A stretch of DNA of 64,000 nucleotides from Coriaria nepalensis (Eukaryota > Streptophyta > Magnoliopsida > Cucurbitales > Coriariaceae): contig CP114492.1 in NCBI GenBank assembly GCA_027186245.1, forward strand, positions 8,398,501 to 8,462,500. The letters run 5' to 3'. Below the pieces are notes generated by a model. It made no database searches. It was not told the DNA's origin and saw only the letters and a list, made by a program, of their open reading frames with translations. Made by a program: the position numbers and the translations under genes. Positions 25,661-37,319 of the stretch are shown here, piece after piece; within the stretch, counting starts at the first letter, position 1; every line of letters starts with the position of its first letter.

Positions 25661-26974
25661 CTATATTCACTCAAACCATCGAGTTTTGTTGGTTCAAGTT
25701 ATTTTTTTATCACCATTTTTGTTTTCTTTTTATTTTACTATCAATGCGGTAATGATTAAATTAAATACATACTTTAGTATTCCAAAACTAAAATCAAGAA
25801 AACCAACAAATACAACAACCAAATGAAAAATAATTTAAATTACTATTTAAACTCCTTACATAACAATTACAGTAGGTATAAGAGTATCGTGCACAAAGTC
25901 TTTTAGCGATGTCATTAATTTACCCCACCATCGATATTTGCCACGAATCTTCTCTCTAATTATTACTGGCATACACAACTTGTTGGCTCTACCAATCAAC
26001 TGCTAAGCAATTTAACAATAAAAGAATAAAATTAATTATTAAATTACTTGAAAGAGAGTTTAAAATCTAAATTACTGATACGATGAAATTAACGCGAAAG
26101 AGCTTGCAAAGAGACTTTTATAGAAAATATATATGTCTTATTAAAAAATTTAAATGCTTCAATAATTACTAGTCGTCTTCAAAAAGCATTCTCAACTGTG
26201 TCATAACAGACATATTCGTTCAGTGGGTAACCTTGGAAGGGTAAAGACTATGGTTGTAACGAGGATTGTACACCAACATACAACTTTACTAATATGTTGT
26301 TAGTTGTTTTAAACACATTTTTTTCTAATGAAGCCTTTTACCGAAAGGATCCTATTTTCAATATTTTTTTTTCTTTTAACTTGGAAGTTTGAAAAAGTGG
26401 GTCAACCTAAGCTGTAATGTGTAAACTTACAACTTTACTAAACACCCAATTCAAGGAAAAATGTAAATAAAAATAAAATAAAAGTAAATTTCAAATAAAG
26501 AAAAATCCAGCAAATTAACAAACAGCACGTTTCCCGGAAGAAACAGAAAACATTTCTCTGTTGTGAAAGCCAACGCGTCAAAACCGGTCCTGATATCTGA
26601 AACGGCTAGTTGACTGAATCCGTCAGATCATTCGACCGTTACCCTAGACGGTTTTGATCCGACGGTTCATACCATTTCCATCATTAAAATTTTGTTCCAC
26701 GTTTCATATTACCGCGTCTCCTGAGGTCGACGTACCAAACAAAAAGCGTCTGTACTATGTAAAAGCAATCAAAACAATCAACACCGTTGGATTAAATATC
26801 TCCTCGCCATTCATATTCTTTCACATCCAATGGCTGCGATTGACTCTAAATCATTATATATACATACACGCACTCTGATGTACTCTCCACACTGCTTGCT
26901 CGCCTACCGCTCTCTTCAATTTTGCAAATTTTCCCCTCTCTAAAATCTCTTGCTAGGATTTCTCCTTCAGAAAA

Positions 26975-27319
26975 ATGGTTCAAACAAGCGTTGTGATCCT
27001 GATGCTAACAGTGTTGGTCGTCGTCGCATCCGCGGCGCGGTCTCCGGCATCTGCACCTGCAGCTTCTCCTACAGTGGCTTCAACTCCGAAGATCTCACTC
27101 AGTCCATCTCCATCACCGTCCACACCTTCTCCGGTCACCGTCGAATCGCCTCCATCTTCCTCTCCGGCTCCTGAATCTTCATCTCCGGCTCCTACCTCGA
27201 CGATCTCCAACACTCCTGCGTCAGCACCAGGGCCAGCCAGCGGCGCCGTTTCTATCCGGTTCAGTACTCTTGCCGGATCTGTGACTTTAGCCGTAGCTGC
27301 TGCTTCTTTGTTGTTCTAG
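26975..27319 (+). CDS. Classical arabinogalactan protein, GPI-anchored
   Basis: A 114-residue cell-surface proteoglycan core with the three-part plan of classical AGPs. The signal peptide is about residues 1-20 (VVILMLTVLVVVASA). A middle section of SP, AP, TP and SPAP dipeptides is the site of proline hydroxylation and arabinogalactan addition. The C-terminal hydrophobic tail (STLAGSVTLAVAAASLLF) fits a GPI-attachment signal. The ATG at 26975 (GAAAAATGG context) follows a TATA-like stretch near 26855. It is a paralogue of the AGP gene at 32303, with which it would be a tandem pair but for the LINE between them. Overlapping ORFs in other frames are compositional shadows. Confidence 0.88.
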   Translation: MVQTSVVILMLTVLVVVASAARSPASAPAASPTVASTPKISLSPSPSPSTPSPVTVESPPSSSPAPESSSPAPTSTISNTPASAPGPASGAVSIRFSTLAGSVTLAVAAASLLF

Positions 27320-27814
27320 AATAATCGTAGATCCATCATCACCGACCGATAATTTTTATTCGTTATGCGATCATTTGTTCAGATATTATTCATTTTTATC
27401 TATATCTATCTACAGCTAGTGCCTTTTATACTACAATAGTATGAATTTTCATTTAATATTTATTTGATCTTATACTAATATATTCCATGAGTTATTCATT
27501 ATTTGATCTTCTTCGTCTGCCGTTTTTATATTGTTATGTATATGATCTTTCTATTTCCTATAGTCGCGCGAATTAGTTTTGCAGTCGCCGCGAAATAGTG
27601 ATTCTTGATTGTGCGTTGGGACTTTTATTTACTTTCTTACTGTTTGTTTGAGTAGGAAAATTATAAAATGCCCTTCTATTCAAACGACCATTTTTATTCG
27701 ATCATACATAAAAATATCCTAAATTACCTAATAATCTCGGCCGGGAAAAAAGAAGAAAAAATTATATTCTTAATTATATTATAAGGTACTCTCCGAAGTT
27801 TGAAAGACCCATTG
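27320..27814. other. Intergenic 3' flank of the AGP gene
   Basis: T-rich 3'-UTR-like sequence, then AT-rich DNA up to the LINE remnant. Nothing else seen. Confidence 0.5.
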
Positions 27815-30790
27815 ACATTGAGTTTAAAACAATCCTAAGGAGGCAATCCACAAACAAGGACGGGTATGGCGCCACCAAGTGAGAGTCTCGCAGACAACCT
27901 TAATTCTACTAGTCTTGTTGAGATCATGAATCCAAAGTAGGATTTTCCTTATAATCCCGGAAGAAGACATCTTTACTCCATTATAAATTGTATCATTTCT
28001 ACTAAAGCCCGAGCTCCCAACACATATAAGCAAAGGAATTGAACCGCAAGGTAGTATGGAGTTGACTATTAGAGTTGAAAACGCTCCACCATATTTGCAG
28101 ACTATGGAACAGTGGCTGATGCACGAACGCTAATTTACAAAATGCATGAAAATATTTCCATGTTGCGGTGGTCGTATCTCCATCAACGAGTGAGTGTTGA
28201 ATGCTCTCCTGACTCCTATCACGGCAACAAGAACATGCCGACGGCAAGGAGACCCTCATCCTGTGAAGATTCATATCAACAGCATTGGAGTTACGTAGGG
28301 ACCTTCCAACCAAAAATCTTAACTTTCAAGGGGTATTTTAACGCCCATAAGATAGAGTACTGAGTATTGCTCGCCGACCCCTACGAAATAACCTGCTAGG
28401 CGGACTTCACAGTAAGGGAACCTGTTTTATGGGGAAGCCAAATAATCTCATCATCATATGAAGAGAGACCAGAAACTCTTTCCTCAATCCAACTGATCAC
28501 ATCTTCATCCAAGTCTTGACTAAGCCAACGCTGGATTTTGCACCGCCTCTTGAACCGAGATATCCGAGCATTCTCTATCTAATAAATCAGCGAGCACACC
28601 TAGCCCATAGTCGTCAAACCAATTTTCGCCAAATTACCCAAACTCCATTTACAATGCATAGTGATAGAAGGGACACACTTAGCTATTTGCTGCCAAGCTT
28701 TTGAAGAACATTGGGGGGCATGCCAAGTATGGATAGGTCTACCATGTGCGTACTTAGCATCCATGAATTTGGACCAGAGAGAATTACCATGTAGCATATG
28801 CCAAGTCTTCTTCCACGTAAGAGCTTCTTGCATGTCTGATAATTTACGAATGCCCACACCTCCCTCATCGGTTTCCATGCATAATTTATCCCAAGCAACC
28901 CAATGGCATTTCTTGATCCCATCTTTATCTCCCCAAAAGAAATTCGATATCAAACTCTCTACCCTTTGTAACACTTTTTTTGGAACGTTAGAGTAAGATA
29001 ACATGTATAAGGGGATGAAGGACACTAGATACGAAATAAGCTTTCCATCCCACAATTTTTTACGAGACTTAGGAGATCAAATCTTCATAAGCGGGCAAAC
29101 CCACGTGCCCAAAAGATATTGGGACACCTAAATAGATGAAGGGAAAAGAACCTCTCTAAAAACCAGTGAGCCTACTAATCATATTCACACGCTGAAGCGG
29201 ACAACTTGGATGCACGTCGAATTCGCTTTTGGCTAAATTTATCTTTTGACCCGATGCCTTCTCATAGGAATCTACGACACCCATCAGACCCTTTATACTA
29301 TTTAAGCTTCTGTTACGTAAGGCTAATGTATCATCAGCGAAGAGGATATTAGAGACCACAAGAACTCCTCTAATAGTAGCTTACGAGACAATAACTTGTT
29401 GAACAATTGTCTTGTCCAAGCTTCTACTTAAAACTTCTTCCGCTAGGATAAAGCGGAGAGGGGAAGTAGGGTCCCCTTAACGAATGCCTCTCTGATCTTT
29501 GAATCTACTTTTATAAATTCCTTAAAAATCACCGAGAAATTAACATCCTTATAATAGGAGCTAAGAACACGTCTGGCCCACTTTGAAAAACCATATTGAA
29601 GAATAACCTGATCCAAGAATGAATCGAAGTAAAACCATCCAAATTGGCAGCGCCATCAATAGGTATAGACGACACTGCTTTTTAAATCTCTTTCCTAGTA
29701 AAAGAGGATAAAAACCTTTTGTTATCTTTATCCGACACCAAATTTGGAATAATATGAAAAATACTCTCTTCCCAAGAAACCCTCTCAGCCATGTATAAAC
29801 CTTCGTAAAATAATTAATAGCTTCCAAAGGATAAGCATACGGATCTGCGGGGCTATTACCATAGTCATCCACCGTATTAGATAAATTTCTTGCTTGCACT
29901 GATGCATGAAATAATTTTGTAGTAGAATCTCCCTCCTGAAGCTAATGAGTTCTAGTTTTTTGTTTACCAAAAAAAAAAAAAATTCTCAACACCTGTTATA
30001 AGCTTCCTTAGCATTCTGTAAATCAGCGAGAATATCATCAGACCAACTGTTCTCCGGCATTGATTCGAAAGCCACAACCTTATCTCTCCACGTCTTTAAA
30101 TCCAATAAAATATTCCCGAAAACTTCTTTATTTCAAACTTTAAGCATATTCCTAGTTTGACAAAGATTATTTGCAAGCCTCACCAATGGGTTGGGATGGT
30201 TGTTGACCCAAGAAGCTTCCACCATGGGTAACAATAAGTGGTGAGTCGTCCACATGCGTTGTAAACGATACAGGAGAAGACCTTGATACGAGAGGGAGGA
30301 AGCTTGGAATAAAAGAGGGCAATGATCTAAGTGGAGCCTATCTAGATGAAAGACTTTGCCGTGAAGACTATTATACATAAATCCGGAGATACCAGAGCAA
30401 TCTCGAGTAAATCCTAGCCATACCCTAGCAATCATTACAATGCGTAAAAAGGGAACCAGAAAAAGGCGGGTCCATCATTCCAGCCCCTTGGATGCAAGAT
30501 TCAAAGTCTTGCATAGCATCAAAACAAGGCAAAACCCTACCAAGCTTCTCATGATTGTAACGTATATTATTGAAATCCCTTCCCCATATCACTAGAGAAT
30601 TCCGCGCCATTATATCCAGAAGAGCATCCCATAATCCTCTCCTCTCCAAAGGGTAACAACTATCATAAACAACAATCAGCAGAATTTTAATATTGATCCA
30701 GCAACCATGTTGGAAATCAAGCACAAACAATCGAACGAGAAATTGACAAACTGAAATCAGATTCTTCACAAGAACAATACAGAGCAACTA
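27815..30790 (-). mobile_element. Dead LINE (L1-type non-LTR retrotransposon)
   Basis: Minus-strand fragments appear in the normal LINE ORF2 order from high to low coordinates. An APE-type endonuclease piece (30787-30425) has WGRDFNNIRYNHEK and PPFSGSLFTHCN, followed by the endonuclease end LDHCPLLF (30435-30133). Reverse-transcriptase pieces follow, including the catalytic box ILFADDTLAL (29359-29156, FADD near 29335). The RT thumb/C-terminal segment SLISNFFWGDKDGIKKCHWV (29055-28600) and a zf-RVT-like segment with CSCC (28313-28002) come last. Frameshifts and stops break it everywhere, so it cannot be active. Exact ends and target-site duplications were not identified; the boundaries are approximate. 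Confidence 0.85.
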
Positions 30791-32302
30791 TGTTTTTCAC
30801 TTTTGCTGTCAACACCGATTTTTTCTCATTAAAAACAATAACAAATTATAAGACTTATATAAAGAAAAATTACAACCATTGAAAACATGCCGCTAATAAA
30901 TACAAACCAAATCAATAAGAAACAAGTACAATTCAGTAAGCATGAAGTCTGGAAAATAGACTGCATTTTTCTACCTACTGAGATTAATAAACACCGTTTC
31001 ATTGAAAATTAAAATGATTTCAATTTCTTCATAAAACATATTGCAATCAATTATTGCAACTTCATCCAATAGCTGAATCTTCAAAATTCTAAGTAGAATT
31101 TAAATTTTTTTAGTTTATTGCATCTGAAGCGACACAACTTGAACAATAAACCTTTCTATACTTTCAACCACAATTTAAGCTACACAACTCCAAATTAAAT
31201 AATTTCAACGCCCATAAATCAGAATTGATCACCTTCGGCTGGTTGAGATTTTGGGTCCATGATATTGTTGTGAAGTTTCTGAAATTGGCGGCGGTACCAT
31301 GTTGAGGTCCATGATGGGATACGTCCAAAAGAACTGCTATTACGTCTGCATGGGAGTTATGTATCCTATTGGATGCAAAGTAATAGGATGATAGAACGAA
31401 GCGATGAAGAAGGCAATCGGAGACCCGCGGCGGCTTTGGCGGCGGCCACAAGGCTACGTGAAATCCAATGAAGTGGAGGTAAGGCCCATACTTGCATAGT
31501 ATTATCTCTTTAATTTTACATTGAAATCTCAAATTTCTACGTAAAGTTTTCAAATTTAAAATTTATGAGATGAACTCAAATTAAAATATTAAAATAACAC
31601 TTAATATTAAAATAATCTTCAAAATATTTAATTATTTTTTAAATAAGAAATTGACTTTTCTTTTCGTTTCGTTGGTATGGTGCAGCTGACACCTCACCTC
31701 TTCGTGGGCTCCACTACTGCGGGATTTTCCAGTCTCTGCCGGGTGGGATCCCGGATGGATAGCTGTTATGCTTCCCTTTCCCAAAATCCCAATAGTTTTC
31801 GACCGTTACTGAATCATATAATATAATAACATTTTATTAATTAAAGCAACGGTCCAAATATATAAACATGATTGATATACTTTCCACGTGTACGTTCAGG
31901 ATCAGTTTTCCAATTGGTCGGACCCCACGAAACAGCGAATATTTTCCCTCTTTTCTTTCAGCGAAGCAAAAACCAAGAGGCAAGCAGGCAGCCTACCCAG
32001 GACATGTACCCATTTTTTTGATTAGTTGGCCACTCATTATTAGGCTATGGCCACACCACCTTTTCTTTTTTGCGGGCCCCATTTATTAAAAAGAAACGAG
32101 GGAGTATCCACCGTCCGATTACCTTAAAATCGATGGCGCCTGATTAGCTGTCACGCCGATCTTCCATCTATTTATAGTCGCTCTTTCTTCACTGCCTTCA
32201 CTCACTAGCACACAAACCTCAAGTTCTTTCTCCTCTCTCCCCTTGCTTTCTCCCTCTCTCTCTCTGGAACTGTATCAGGCATTTCTCTCTCTACTCTCTA
32301 CA
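30791..32302. other. Intergenic, upstream region of the second AGP gene
   Basis: AT-rich at 30790-31660. The proximal promoter carries a G-box CACGTG at 31885-31890, TATTTATA at 32169-32176 and a CT-rich leader ending at 32302. An ORF on the minus strand (31164-31553) has no family features. Confidence 0.5.
32169..32176 (+). promoter_or_regulatory. TATA-like element of the second AGP gene
   Basis: TATTTATA lies 127 bp before the ATG, followed by a CT-rich leader (ACTCACTAGCACACAAACCT onward). Position and context fit a core promoter. Confidence 0.5.
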
Positions 32303-32671
32303 ATGGCTTGCAAAACCGTAGCCGTTTTCACGCTGGTAGCAATGTTGATGATCGGATCCACCCTTGCACAGTCTCCGTCCGCCTCGCCATCATCCGCTCC
32401 AACGAAATCGCCTGCTTCGAAATCTCCTTCACCTTCTCCGGCACTCAAAGCACCAGCTGCATCGCCGAAGCTTGCTCCATCACCGACGGTCGTGAGTTCT
32501 CCTCCATCTCCTCCTGCCTCTGCACCTTCTCCATCATCGGCAGTTTCTCCCTCCACCATTTCCTCACCGGCACTAGCACCAGCTCCAGCAGGGAGCGGGG
32601 CCGCATCAAACTCCTTCGCCGTCGCCGGATCTTTGCTTATTGGCGTCTTTGCTTCCGTTTTGATCATGTAG
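32303..32671 (+). CDS. Classical arabinogalactan protein (AGP1-like), GPI-anchored
   Basis: A 122-residue AGP core with signal peptide (residues 1-22, VAVFTLVAMLMIGSTLA). The first mature residue, Gln, is typical of AGPs (AQSPSASPSSAPTKSP). The middle is rich in SP/AP/KSP with only a few Lys. The end (SFAVAGSLLIGVFASVLIM) is a GPI-signal tail. The frame stays open 20 codons upstream, but the ATG at 32303 is the one directly preceding the signal peptide. Its position after RIBA1 matches Arabidopsis AGP1 (next to RIBA1), so this or the 26975 gene is the AGP1 counterpart; the other is a local duplicate. It acts at the plasma membrane and cell wall; no specific role can be read from sequence. Confidence 0.88.
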   Translation: MACKTVAVFTLVAMLMIGSTLAQSPSASPSSAPTKSPASKSPSPSPALKAPAASPKLAPSPTVVSSPPSPPASAPSPSSAVSPSTISSPALAPAPAGSGAASNSFAVAGSLLIGVFASVLIM

Positions 32672-33192
32672 AGCCGTCGTATAGCGGAGATCTCGCTCTG
32701 ATTTGATTGATTTTTGTTATTTATTTTACATTCTGAGGCTTCCTATTTATAAATTTTTCTTTTGAAATATTAATTTCTCTTGTTCTTGTTTGGTGTTAAT
32801 TTTCAGTGGTTACTGATGACGCTGATTGATTGTTACTTGAGCTCAATTTCATTATATACGTTATTGATTATTGTTTTATGAACGTTCTTGATGGATCTTA
32901 TATACATACATACTTGAATCTGTTACGATTTTTCCTTTCATTTTGATTAAATTTTTGCTTTTGTTCTACTTTTCTACGCACACAAAGAAAAAGCAAAAGC
33001 AAAAGCAAAAGCAGAGGAGAACAGCCTTTTTCTTTTCATACATTTCACAATCTTTTGTTGGATATAGTCTATATATAGCCCATATGCCGTGAAAGGTGGA
33101 ACATGAAACAAATCGAAATCAATTTGCTTTTCAATTTATTAACATATTATCATTATATACAGCGGTGGCCTAGCTGGCCCCTTTTTTTCATT

Positions 33193-34278
33193 TTACCTTT
33201 TACTGTCCAATTGGGGCGGGTCAATCTGTTTCTCCAAGTGATCCAGCTTTTCCTTCAACTCTTCCGCCTGTAATTTAGAATTTGAGATGAATTTCACTAT
33301 ATTTTGATCTATTAAACAGTTATAATAGCTATAGAGATCAAAATTATGTCTCATGATATATAAAAATGAGGTAATATACCTTGTGAAGGAAAGCTTGCGT
33401 AAGTTGAGCATATAGCGTAAGTTGAGCATATAGCCTCTTCTGATACGTGTTCTACAACTAAAGCTGCTTCCTTTAATTTTCCATTCTCCGGATGCTTCTC
33501 CGCCACATCCGATGATACTTTCTCCACCACGCTCGCTATCTTCCCCACCACCTCCGCCACATTCTCCACCTCTTCAACCACCAGCTCTGCCTCTCCTACA
33601 ACATTAAAACAATCAAATAAAAGTCTCGCGATTGATGTATCTTATTAAAGAATGGGCCATCATCATCATAGATTTATAGATGTTATTATACCTTCTAAGG
33701 TCCTTAGTTTATCCAATTTTTGTTTCCAAAATGCAGGTATGAATAAAGATAGTACCGAACCGACTATCCATTTCCCCCCTGCAAGTACTTAATTTGTTTA
33801 ATTCTACTGCTTAGCTTAATTTTAATAACATTTAAAAAGTATAAAACACCCATTAACAAAGAAAAAATATGTAGTAGCATACCAAGACGGGAAGACGAAC
33901 GTAGAAGAAGTCGCAAGCTGCAGTTGCCGAATCCCGATCATGTCCTTCACATCTTTTTTGCTAAGATCAGTCGACCGTTCGATCAATCAATCAATAAATT
34001 TCTCCAGGAATTGATCAGAGAGAGAGAGAGAGAAAAAAAAGATTCGGCTAATATTAAAGATGAAACAATAGTTACCTCGTAGTAGCGGCTGATTTCGCCG
34101 ATTTTGTTCTCATGAACATAGAATCGGAGTCCGCATACCGAGAAAGCTTAGATGACACAGTGATATAAGCCGGAGAGCAGCGTGCATAAGATATATAGGT
34201 GCAATATGCTTTGCTAGCAAAATCTTGCAGAAAGCTTCGAAAATTCGATCTACTTATTGATCTATACATCCCCCACAT
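33193..34278 (-). pseudogene. Small membrane/coiled-coil protein gene with two apparent frameshifts
   Basis: Five exons on the minus strand: 34278-34076, 33960-33883, 33778-33692, 33595-33380 and 33267-33193, all at GT-AG sites. The product would have a Ser/Arg-rich N-terminus (possible organelle signal) and KKDVKDMIGIRQLQLATSS. A hydrophobic segment follows (WGKWIVGSVLSLFIPAFWKQ), then a Val/Glu coiled coil (AELVVEEVENVAEVVGKI) and a C-terminal helix (AEELKEKLDHLEKQID). I recognise the architecture from plant proteins of unknown function, but not a named gene. Two problems appear. The join of exons 2 and 3 has one base too many in a C6/G6 run (33774-33779). In exon 4 the frame must change near 33437 to reach YAQLTQAFLHKAEELKEK. 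Either the gene is dead or the sequence has indel errors. An 18-bp in-frame tandem duplication lies at the second site. Confidence 0.6.
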
Positions 34279-34838
34279 TAATTTCTTCTTTCTTTCCTCC
34301 TTAAATGTACAGTTTGAAGTATAAATACAAGTGAATAAATGAAATTAGAGCTAGTTATGTGTTTCTTTCTTTTCTTTGTTACACATGAGTTTGACTATTA
34401 TATATAGTTTCTTTGTTTCTTGCAAATAGCATTTGCGTGCAGGAATGAAAAATGAATGACATGGAAACAAGAAAAAATAAAAAGAAATAGTAGTGAATTA
34501 ATGTTCTAACACGACAAGGAATCGATAGATTTTAGATAAGGTATGCTTTGAAATGATGCATATTGACTTGGTCCGGTTGAAGATAAAACTTGTGTTGGGT
34601 ATTTCAAAAGGGAAGAATGGAAGAAAACATGCATATTTCACATCTTCCTTGCAGGTTGCAACCTCCCTTTTTCGTGCTTCTTCCGGTAGAGTAAGTTATA
34701 AATTAGATCCTTTCTTATCATGTGGGTTGATTAAGGAAACTGAAATAATTTATCTATTGATTCAAATTTTGGTAGTCATTAGAAAATGAGTTCAATAATG
34801 TTTATATAGTATTAATAAGGGGAAAGCAGGATTAACCT
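34279..34838. other. Intergenic, upstream of the coiled-coil gene
   Basis: AT-rich; nothing recognisable. An ORF at 34553-34789 has no family features. Confidence 0.45.
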
Positions 34839-36358
34839 TCAAAATTTAATCTAAATTATAATAAATATCTAAAATAAATAGAAATTATAATAAATATTTA
34901 AATTTAAATTTAAATTATAATAAAAGGTAAATTTAATTTTTAATCAATATATAGTATGATTCATATAAATTCATCTATGTGTTATTTGTATTTTTTAATC
35001 TATGTGTAATTTAAATGACATTTTTTTTTTATCTATCTGACTATTTTTTAATTATTATTCTTTTATCCTTAATTTTTTCATTATTTTTTTCCCTTATTAA
35101 TTTATTATTATAATTTATAATCCAACTTTTTATTTTTAGAAAATTTTAAAAATAAATATTAGAAAAACCGAAACCCGATCCATCTTTTTTACGAGAAATT
35201 GATCTAAATTATTTGATTTCTTCGTGAGGTATCCAAATCGGCCCAATTATTCGAAAGGAACATAATTGATCAAAAAAAATTTCTAAGAAATCAATCAAAT
35301 TTCGATTTTTCTAATATTATTATTATTATTTTCAAAAATGAAAATATAAAGTTGGATTATAAAATAGAATAATAAATTAACATGAGAGAAAAATAAAAAT
35401 AATAAAAGATTAAGAAAAAAGGTAATAAAAAAATAGTTGCTGACACTAAAAAGTCTTATTCAAATTACACAGTAATTAAAAAGTTATAATTAGATTACAC
35501 AAGGACAAATTTATACAAATCGCACTACATAGGGACTAAAAAATGAATTTACCCTCTAATAAACCTCTAATTACATTAAATATAAATGAAATGATCATGT
35601 ACATGTTATATGACTGTTATATAACTATTAAAATTTTAAATTTAACACAATTAAATATTTTTATTGATATTTTTATCCCCTTTAATTTAAAATTTGATAT
35701 TTTCTTACTTATTTTTTTATTTATGTACTTTTTCATTTTTTTTTTTACCCAACCACCAAACTGCTACCACCTCCTCCTTTGCCACTAACCTCCACCAGAA
35801 ATCTCTCCATCTTCGGATAACAGAGATCACAAGACCTATTTTTTTTTTTTACCTTTTCATTTTTGTGAACTCAACCATCACCTAAGTCATGTTATCCAGA
35901 GAGAGAGATTTCTAGCAGAGGTTAGTGGTACTGGAGGAGGTGATAACAGTTTTGATGGTATTGGTGATTAAGTAAAAAATATATATAGTAAATAATTGAA
36001 CATAAGAGTGAGTAATTATAAATATAATATTTTTATATTGGCAGTAGATGTTGGTGGTACCAGTGGTGGAGGAGGGTGGTGCTGGCCAATTGAGTAGAAA
36101 TGGAAAAGAAAAATACATAAATAAAAAATGGGTTTAAAATATTAAATTTAAATTAAAAATGATAAAAATATAAATATAAATAATATTATGTCAATTTTAG
36201 AAATTTAATAGATATTTAATAGCAATGTGACATGCACATGATCATTTTATTTATATTTAACATAATTGAGAATTTATTATAATTTAAATTTAAAATTAAA
36301 TATTTATTATAAGTTTTATATATTTTGGGTGGTCATTATAATTTATATTAAGTTTTGA
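34839..36358. mobile_element. Large foldback (inverted-repeat) element, interrupted by a second one
   Basis: The left end TCAAAATTTAATCTAAATTA is the imperfect reverse complement of the right end (TAATTTATATTAAGTTTTGA, ending 36358). Further in, left 35577-35720 (including AATGATCATGTACATG) pairs with 36120-36250 (CATGCACATGATCATTT). Near the centre, CTGCTACCACCTCCTCC (from 35761) pairs with GGAGGAGGTGATAACAG (ending about 35950). The whole is a roughly 1.5 kb hairpin-forming element without coding capacity, as in foldback or MULE-derived MITEs. Its left arm is split by the nested element at 34925-35554. Confidence 0.75.
34925..35554. mobile_element. Nested foldback MITE with about 9-bp target-site duplication
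   Basis: The ends AGGTAAATTTAATTTTTAAT and ACTAAAAAATGAATTTACCC are inverted copies, and the arms pair almost to the middle. For example, AATTTATTATTATAATTTAT (from 35099) pairs with ATTATAAAATAGAATAATAA (35355 onward). It is flanked by TATAATAAA (34916-34924) and TCTAATAAA (35555-35563), a 9-bp duplication with one mismatch, the size expected of Mutator-type elements. It sits in the left arm of the larger foldback element and so inserted later. Confidence 0.75.
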
Positions 36359-37319
36359 GAGTTTATTCTAAATTTTCATATTAATAATACTAAGACAATT
36401 AGTTGATTAATAAAAAATGCTTAAATTTCAAAGATATTCATTAAGAAAGAATCTTAAGAGTTTTACGTAGCAATCAAATTACATTTCATATAATGTACCT
36501 TTTTTTTTGTCGTTAAAAGAAAAGAGATGTAAAAAAAAAAATATCGATAGTAAAATTAGATAAAATAAGATGATAATTAAAATGAAGTACTAAATAATTT
36601 CGTAGAATTAATATAACTGTTATAGATGATCCGATACTAAATAAACAAAGCGATATTTCACGATTAATGATATAGTTCCATTTATAGTAATAATCTTTAT
36701 TTGTCGTATTACCAAAAATCAAAATATGATCTAAAAAAATATTTAAATATTATAAATATCTAGGTTTTTTTATTTATGATATTCCCGAACATATTATTGA
36801 TATGCCTAAGATTTTGAGGCTAAAGTTTCTCTATAGAATTGAATAATTTTGATAAAGAAAGGAAAAAAAACTATTATCGAAAACCTAAAAATTCAGAGAA
36901 AAAAAAAAAAAACTCTTAATAAAGAAAAACAAGATTCAAAGAGACGAAGGAGATCTAGGTTCGAGAGCAGAGCTTAAGGGAGAATAATATTTCACTGTTC
37001 AAATGTTTATCGGGCCAAGCCTAAATAAGATGGGTCCAAACCCAGCTGCCACCGACAATAAGGGCCTGATCGTGACTTCCAGACAGGAGTTAGACAAGTC
37101 AACAAGCAATGAGAAAATAAAAATAAAAATGAATCATTCTCACAAGTTTTCTAGCAAAACAAAGCAAGATGTCTAAATTCAACCTCCCTATGTTGTGTAC
37201 TACCTTCACCAACTAGCCACCAGTTTCCCTTTTGACCCCTCTCTCCTATCTCTCTCTTCTCTATCCTTGAAGAGTAGTCATCACATGAACATCTTCATCT
37301 TTACCCCTTCAGCTTTGGT
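36359..37319. other. AT-rich intergenic and ATL-gene promoter
   Basis: Homopolymer-rich and mostly A/T. A CT-rich stretch at about 37230-37300 (CTCTCTCCTATCTCTCTCTT) is probably the leader of the ATL gene. No gene seen. Confidence 0.5.

Noticed and set aside
31164..31553. 129-codon minus-strand ORF upstream of the second AGP gene
   Set aside because: Considered as LINE ORF1 or a small gene, but no zinc knuckle, basic region or conserved motif was visible.
32275..32706. Alternative-frame ORFs of 130-132 codons over the second AGP gene
   Set aside because: They mirror its Pro/Ser/Ala-rich coding bias; only the chosen frame has a signal peptide and GPI tail.
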